11,562 nucleotides of DNA from Pedosphaera sp. (GTDB lineage: Bacteria > Verrucomicrobiota > Verrucomicrobiia > Limisphaerales > UBA9464). The position numbers and the translations under genes were made by a program. The stretch spans positions 1-11,562 of the forward strand of contig SIAZ01000107.1 of assembly GCA_009695405.1 (NCBI GenBank), written 5' to 3'. Below the pieces are notes generated by a model, which was not told where the DNA came from, made no database searches, and saw nothing but the letters and a program-made list of their open reading frames with translations. Below, one piece after another: positions 7,796 through 11,562 of this stretch; position 1 is the first letter of the stretch, and the number at the start of each line of letters is the position of its first letter.

Positions 7796-8830
7796 ATGCC
7801 GCTTCAATTTGGTTTTCTCGGTCTCGGCTTCATGGCCGCAACTCATATTAAGGCTCTCGCCTCCGTGCCTGACGCCTCCGTCGGTGCGCTCTGTAATCCC
7901 AGCGGACGCAACCTCGATGGGGATTTCTCCGCTGTCGGAGGCAATGTCGGCGATCCTAATGGGCTGAAACTAGATATGTCCCAGATTCGCGCTTATCGCA
8001 CTGTCGACGAACTCCTCGCTGATCCTTCGATCCAAGTCGTCGACATCACTACTCCTACTAAAACTCATCTTCAATTCGCTCTCGCTGCGCTCAAAGCAGG
8101 TAAACATGTCTTGGTCGAAAAGCCAATGACACGCACTGCTATCGAGGGTCGCCAATTGGCTGAGGCCGCCGCTCAAGCCGCTGCCAATGGCGTTTTTCTT
8201 ATGCCAGCAATGTGTCTCCGCTTTTGGCCGGAATGGGCCTTTGTAAAAACGACCATCACCGCCAACACCTATGGTCGCGTCCTCAGCGCTCGCTTTCGAC
8301 GCGTCGCACAAGCACCCGGTTGGGGCCACAGCCACTTCCTAAATGCAGCCGATTCTGGGGGGGCACTTCTCGATCTTCATATCCACGATGTCGACTTCAT
8401 TCGCCACTGCTTCGGCCCTCCGTCTCGGGTGGTTTCTCGTGGCCACACTCGGGTCAGCGGTGGCATTGATCACTTAGTCTCCCTCTTCGATGTCGAAGGT
8501 GGAGCCGTTGTCAGCGCCGAAGGAAGCTGGGCTATGACACCCGGCTTTGGCTTTAACATGGCTTATACCGTTGTCTTCGAACGAGCCACTTTGGACTACG
8601 ATGTTTCTCGTGGAACTGACACTTTAAAACTCTTCGTCGAAGGAGCTCCAGCCCAAGTCATCCCAGTCAACGGCACCGATGGGTATGTGGGGCAACTACG
8701 TCATTTTATCGAATCGATACTCGCGGGTCGACCTCCTTCAGTGGTCACAGCTGAAGAGGGATTCGCCGCTGTGGCTGTCTGTGAAGCTGAGGAAGAGTCC
8801 ATTCGTACGGGACTGCCAGTCACCCTTTGA
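7796..8830 (+). CDS. Gfo/Idh/MocA family NAD(P)-dependent oxidoreductase
   Basis: The 344-residue cytosolic enzyme has an N-terminal Rossmann fold, FGFLGLGFMAATHIKAL at 5-21, a form of the dinucleotide-binding glycine motif. The VVDITTPTKTH segment follows, then AGKHVLVEKPM with the catalytic EKP at 108-110. The C-terminal substrate domain carries GGALLDLHIHDVDF at 188-201, with Asp193 and His197 in the usual catalytic region. Relatives oxidise or reduce sugars, inositols or amino sugars; the substrate here is not evident. I chose the ATG at 7796 because the Rossmann strand starts right after it; a TTG 13 codons upstream is less likely. No strong Shine-Dalgarno sequence is seen. The HAD hydrolase starts seven bases after its stop, so the two probably form an operon. 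Confidence 0.9.
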   Translation: MPLQFGFLGLGFMAATHIKALASVPDASVGALCNPSGRNLDGDFSAVGGNVGDPNGLKLDMSQIRAYRTVDELLADPSIQVVDITTPTKTHLQFALAALKAGKHVLVEKPMTRTAIEGRQLAEAAAQAAANGVFLMPAMCLRFWPEWAFVKTTITANTYGRVLSARFRRVAQAPGWGHSHFLNAADSGGALLDLHIHDVDFIRHCFGPPSRVVSRGHTRVSGGIDHLVSLFDVEGGAVVSAEGSWAMTPGFGFNMAYTVVFERATLDYDVSRGTDTLKLFVEGAPAQVIPVNGTDGYVGQLRHFIESILAGRPPSVVTAEEGFAAVAVCEAEEESIRTGLPVTL

Positions 8831-8837
8831 TCCAGTT

Positions 8838-9635
8838 ATGAATCAAATTCACGCCCTTTTCGATTGGGACGGGACACTTTCTTTCATTCGTGCAGGTTGG
8901 GGTGAAGTGATGCTCGATCAGTGGCTAGAATTCTTGCCAGCTCTACCGAGTGAAACAAAACAAACTCGAACCGATCTTGCTCATAATGAAATCTGGGCGC
9001 TCAACGGGCGCCCCAGTATTCATCAGATGGAACGACTCGCTAATTGGATCCAAGAACGAGGTGGCACACCGTGGACTCCCGATGCGTTTCAGACTGATTT
9101 TCAGGCTCGACTCGGTCGACTAATTCAAGAGCGAACAAATTCTATCCGCTCAGGATTACACTCTGCTGATCACTTTATGGTCTTAGGTGGACGCCAATTT
9201 TTGACCCAACTGCGCAGTGCTGGTGTCGCACTTCATATTATTAGCGGTACACCCCGTCCGTTTGTCTCTGAGGAAGTCGATATTTTGGGCTTACGCGACT
9301 TCTTCGCTGAACGCATTCATGGACCTCTCTCGCTCACCGACACCTCCTTTCACAAGCGCTCTGCCATTCGTTCGATTATACAAGAATACCGACTCAATCC
9401 GTCCACCCAAGTAATTGCCTTTGGTGATGGGGTCACTGAAATTGTGGAAACGGTCGCAGCGGGTGGTCGGGCGATAGCGGTGGCGGCTGATGAAGAAGTG
9501 TGGCATTCAGGTCGGCTGGATACGTCCAAAGAAATTCGGCTGATGGCCGCTGGTGCCGAGTTTAGTGTGTCCGACTATACTGGGATGGAAACTTGGATTC
9601 CCCGCCTTTTGTCATCGGAGGGAAGATCACCCTGA
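8838..9635 (+). CDS. HAD-superfamily hydrolase, probable phosphatase
   Basis: The 265-residue protein has the four HAD motifs. Motif I is FDWDGTL at 8-14, with the Asp9 nucleophile and the Asp11 acid/base. Motif II is IISGTP, with Ser136. Motif III is Lys173 in FHKRSAI. Motif IV is FGDGVTEI with Asp197; the second acid of motif IV is Glu201 instead of the usual Asp. A long helical insertion at about 15-125 is a C1-type cap that would cover the active site and select a small phosphorylated substrate. The start is the ATG at 8838, seven bases after the oxidoreductase stop. The pairing suggests that they act on the same sugar-like intermediate, but this is only context. No signal peptide is seen. 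Confidence 0.85.
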   Translation: MNQIHALFDWDGTLSFIRAGWGEVMLDQWLEFLPALPSETKQTRTDLAHNEIWALNGRPSIHQMERLANWIQERGGTPWTPDAFQTDFQARLGRLIQERTNSIRSGLHSADHFMVLGGRQFLTQLRSAGVALHIISGTPRPFVSEEVDILGLRDFFAERIHGPLSLTDTSFHKRSAIRSIIQEYRLNPSTQVIAFGDGVTEIVETVAAGGRAIAVAADEEVWHSGRLDTSKEIRLMAAGAEFSVSDYTGMETWIPRLLSSEGRSP

Positions 9636-9657
9636 GCTTGAACCGAAATTTAAAAGT

Positions 9658-9673
9658 GCAGCAGCGATGCTGC
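9658..9673. other. Perfect short hairpin after the HAD gene
   Basis: GCAGCA-GCGA-TGCTGC is a six-base perfect stem with a GNRA-type tetraloop, 22 bases after the HAD hydrolase stop. No T-run follows it on the plus strand, so it is not a standard intrinsic terminator. It could stabilise the 3' end of the mRNA. Confidence 0.35.
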
Positions 9674-10024
9674 GGTTAAGTGTTCTGGAGTTTTAAAATC
9701 TTCCAGTCTTTAGACCCTATGAATGGTTCTCTTTCACGACAGTCATTTACCCACAGACACGACAGTCGCTTTCTTGATTTTGTAATTCTGACCGAAAAAA
9801 AGTCGGCGGTTTGGACACTGATTACCCGCCTACGAATGTCCATAGAACAGCTAAAGCTTCGACCCAACTACTGACACAGACAATTAAACCAAATGGGAGT
9901 CGACATTTGACCTTTCCTCAGCATCTTTTTAACAAATTTCCCTGTCTCACTACTTTTAATTTAGAGTCAGCAAGCATAGCCTACGTTACGAATTCTTGCA
10001 CCAACCGACCGAAGTCACCCGTTT
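9674..10024. other. Gene-poor stretch between HAD hydrolase and DUF1501 remnant
   Basis: No reading frame here looks like a protein I recognise. The overlapping frames of about 60 codons on both strands have no motif. CACGACAGTC occurs twice within about 35 bases near 9740-9775. In related genomes DUF1501 genes often follow a DUF1549/DUF1553 gene, and I looked for its C-terminus here without success. The stretch may be the remains of a deleted gene plus the former promoter of the DUF1501 gene. Confidence 0.4.
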
Positions 10025-11338
10025 TGTGATGGAGTTTCGAGACGCAATTTTTTGAAGATCGGCGGGCTCGGAGTTGCTGGCCTTTCTTTACCCACACTTT
10101 TAGCTCTGGAAGCGCAGGCAGGCCTTCGGAATTCGCATAAGTCGGTCATCCTTATTTACTTGGTCGGAGGCCCGCCGCATTAAGATATGTTTGATCTGAA
10201 GCCCAACGCCCCCAGTGAAATAGCGGGACCACATAAGCCGATTGGAACAAACGTAGCCGGCATAGAAATCTGCGAACTCTTCCCTCGTATGGCTCGGATG
10301 ATGGATAAGTTTGTGCTCATCCGTTCCCTAGTTGGAGCGCAAAGTGATCATGACGCCTCCCAATGCTTTACGGGTCGCTCGCTTTCTGAGATCGCGCCAC
10401 CCGGCGGTTGGCCTCAGTTCGGTAGCGTGGTAAATAAAATGAAGGGCGGCGTCAATACAGCCACACCGCCTTTTGTAAGTCTTTGTTACGAATACACTCA
10501 TGGTCCCTATAATGAGCCGGGTCCAGGAATGTTGGGGATGGCCAATTCAGGATTTCGTCCAGTAGGTCCTCAAGGTGGAGATCTTACCTTGCAGGGAATT
10601 ACTTACGATCGTCTCAGCGATCGGGCTCGCCTCTTGTCTAGCCTCGATGGGTTTCGCCGTGATACCGATGCCTCTGGAATGATGGCCGGTATGGACGCTT
10701 TTAGCCAGCAGGCCATGGGCGTTCTCACTTCGTCTAAGCTTGCTGACGCTCTCGATCTCTCCAAGGAAGATCCACGTGTCCTAGCTCGCTATGGCACCGG
10801 CGACACAGTGAAGCGCATCGACGATAATGGAGCTCCGAGAGTCCCTCAAAGTTTTCTCGCCGCGCGTCGTTTGGTGGAAGCCGGAGCTCGAGTGGTGACG
10901 GTTAACTACAGCAAATGGGATTGGCACGGTGGACCCGGTAACGACATTTTCTCCCGTGAACGGGAAGATTTCCCTATTTTTGACCAAGCCATCACTGCTC
11001 TTGTCGAAGACCTTCACCAAAGGGGCCTCGACAAAGATGTCACAGTGCTGGTCTGGGGCGAATTCGGGCGTACACCTCAAATCAACTCGCAAGCGGGCCT
11101 CGATCATTGGCCGCGTGTCGCCATGGCCTTGATGGCAGGAGGAGGCATGCCCTGCGGTCAAGTCATCGGTTCTACAGACCGCCTCGGTGGAGAAGTCGAG
11201 ACTCGCCCAGTCACTTTCCCTGAGGTTTTTGCTACCCTCTACCACAATCTGGGAATCGATGTGAACACCGCAACTGTCACCGATGCCAATGGTCGCCCCC
11301 GAATTGACTCAAAAAGAATGTTACCGAAGGCGAGGTGA
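10025..11338 (+). pseudogene. DUF1501 (sulfatase-like) protein with Tat signal, broken by a stop and IS-truncated
   Basis: From 10025 the frame reads CDGVSRRNFLKIGGLGVAG, a twin-arginine export signal (SRRNFLK) with a hydrophobic core and an Ala-rich end. Then comes SVILIYLVGGPPH, a TAA stop at 10181-10183, and DMFDLKPNAPSEIAGPHKP. The stop sits where DUF1501 proteins have Gln (GGPPHQDMFD-like), so CAA became TAA. The remaining 383 codons are open and hold FVLIRSLVGAQSDHD, VLVWGEFGRTPQIN and GLDHWPRVAMAL, typical of this alkaline-phosphatase-fold family found in Planctomycetota and Verrucomicrobiota. No ATG, GTG or TTG lies in frame between 10025 and the upstream stop at 9977, so the start is also lost. 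Homology ends at NGRPR; the last residues to the stop at 11338 come from the IS. Restart at the ATG at 10187 would give a protein without a Tat signal, probably inactive. Confidence 0.8.
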
Positions 11339-11384
11339 AATGGTTTGAGGAAACCATACGTTGACTCAAAAAGGGTGTTACCGA
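11304..11384 (+). repeat. Two 24-base direct repeats at the left end of an IS, flanking a hairpin
   Basis: The sequence TTGACTCAAAAAG, then two variable bases, then TGTTACCGA occurs at 11304-11327 and again at 11361-11384, with 22 of 24 bases identical. Between them, at 11340-11357, ATGGTTT-GAGG-AAACCAT forms a perfect seven-base stem. A shorter relative, TGAGTCAAAAA, lies inside the start of the transposase gene at 11401-11411. The first copy marks the point where DUF1501 homology stops. The layout suggests multiple transposase-binding sites, and a hairpin able to block outside transcription entering the transposase gene. Confidence 0.65.
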
Positions 11385-11387
11385 GCT

Positions 11388-11562
11388 ATGGACACCAAAA
11401 TGAGTCAAAAAATACGAACCGAGGTGCTGGCCAAGAGGCGTGATCGTTACGCCCGGGCCGGCAAGGAACACAAAACCAAAATCATCAACGAACTGGTCGA
11501 ACTCTTCGACTGCCATCGCAAGTCGGCCATCCGCGCACTGCAAGCGCGGCCGGTGATCGCTG
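11388..11562 (+). CDS. Integrase-core transposase, N-terminal part
   Basis: ATG at 11388 opens a frame that reaches the window edge after 58 codons. It includes KIRTEVLAKRRDRYARAG, then KEHKTKIINELVELFDCHRK and SAIRAL, a helix-turn-helix region. This pattern (basic helix, then a hydrophobic E-L-x-x-L-F helix, then Y/C-HRK-x-A-I-R-A-L) is typical of the N-termini of DDE integrase-catalytic-domain transposases common in Verrucomicrobiota. I cannot fix the IS family without the catalytic region. The gene has a higher GC content than its surroundings, which fits recent arrival. Confidence 0.7.
   Translation, partial: MDTKMSQKIRTEVLAKRRDRYARAGKEHKTKIINELVELFDCHRKSAIRALQARPVIA

Larger units (their letters stand above)
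11304..11562 (+). mobile_element. Left part of an insertion sequence inserted in the DUF1501 gene
   Basis: The element starts at or near 11304, where the DUF1501 reading frame loses homology, and runs off the right edge. It holds the repeated end sequences and the start of a transposase gene. The right end and any target duplication are outside the window, so family and completeness are unknown. Confidence 0.65.

Noticed and set aside
9658..9673. Hairpin as the terminator of the oxidoreductase/HAD operon
   Set aside because: There is no T-run after the stem on the plus strand; kept only as a hairpin of unknown role.
9676..9874. Overlapping open frames of about 63 codons on both strands after the HAD gene
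   Set aside because: No recognisable motif, no ribosome-binding site, and both strands open over the same bases, as expected by chance.
1..11562. tRNA, rRNA, CRISPR array, phage genes or replication origin
   Set aside because: I looked through both strands and saw no cloverleaf, rRNA segment, spaced repeat array, phage structural gene or clustered DnaA-box-like region.

Overview
The window looks like about 11.5 kb of a Verrucomicrobiota-type chromosome, most like Opitutae/Opitutaceae. This rests on family recognition, not on a search. The basis is the mix of genes: a DUF1501 protein with a Tat signal, a Gfo/Idh/MocA oxidoreductase followed by a HAD hydrolase, a free-standing ovothiol-type methyltransferase beside an M29-like aminopeptidase, and an integrase-core transposase of a kind common in that phylum. 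Base composition is close to balanced, and many starts lack a strong Shine-Dalgarno sequence.

Layout. At the left edge is the C-terminus of an IS256-family transposase and what looks like that element's right end. It abuts a 5'-truncated transglutaminase-like pseudogene (+ strand, to 493) with two in-frame stops. A hairpin followed by a T-run separates this from a long minus-strand block. In transcription order that block is: ABC-F ATPase (7527-5635), a possible 43-residue small protein (5542-5411), a J1-crystallin/ADP-ribosylglycohydrolase-like protein (5414-4320), an M29-like aminopeptidase (4256-3105), a methyltransferase resembling the C-terminal domain of OvoA (3108-2317), and an NhaC-family Na+/H+ antiporter with a one-base frameshift (2277-648). 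A 268-base divergent region then leads to a plus-strand pair, the Gfo/Idh/MocA oxidoreductase (7796-8830) and the HAD hydrolase (8838-9635). About 390 bases without a recognisable gene follow. The last part is a DUF1501 gene broken by a stop codon and cut at its 3' end by a second insertion sequence, whose transposase runs off the window.

How the genes may work together. The minus-strand genes from the small ORF to the antiporter are tightly packed, with two 4-base GTGA overlaps, and look like one operon. The methyltransferase and aminopeptidase are translationally coupled, which suggests a shared role in handling a histidine-derived thiol or a related small peptide or amino-acid metabolite; this is inference. 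The oxidoreductase and HAD hydrolase probably act together on a sugar or polyol derivative.

The most striking general feature is decay. Three of about ten genes are broken, by nonsense changes that can each be explained as a G:C to A:T transition, by a homopolymer frameshift, and by IS truncation. Insertion sequences sit at both edges. This fits a lineage in early genome erosion, for example a host-associated one, although assembly error could explain the single-base frameshift.
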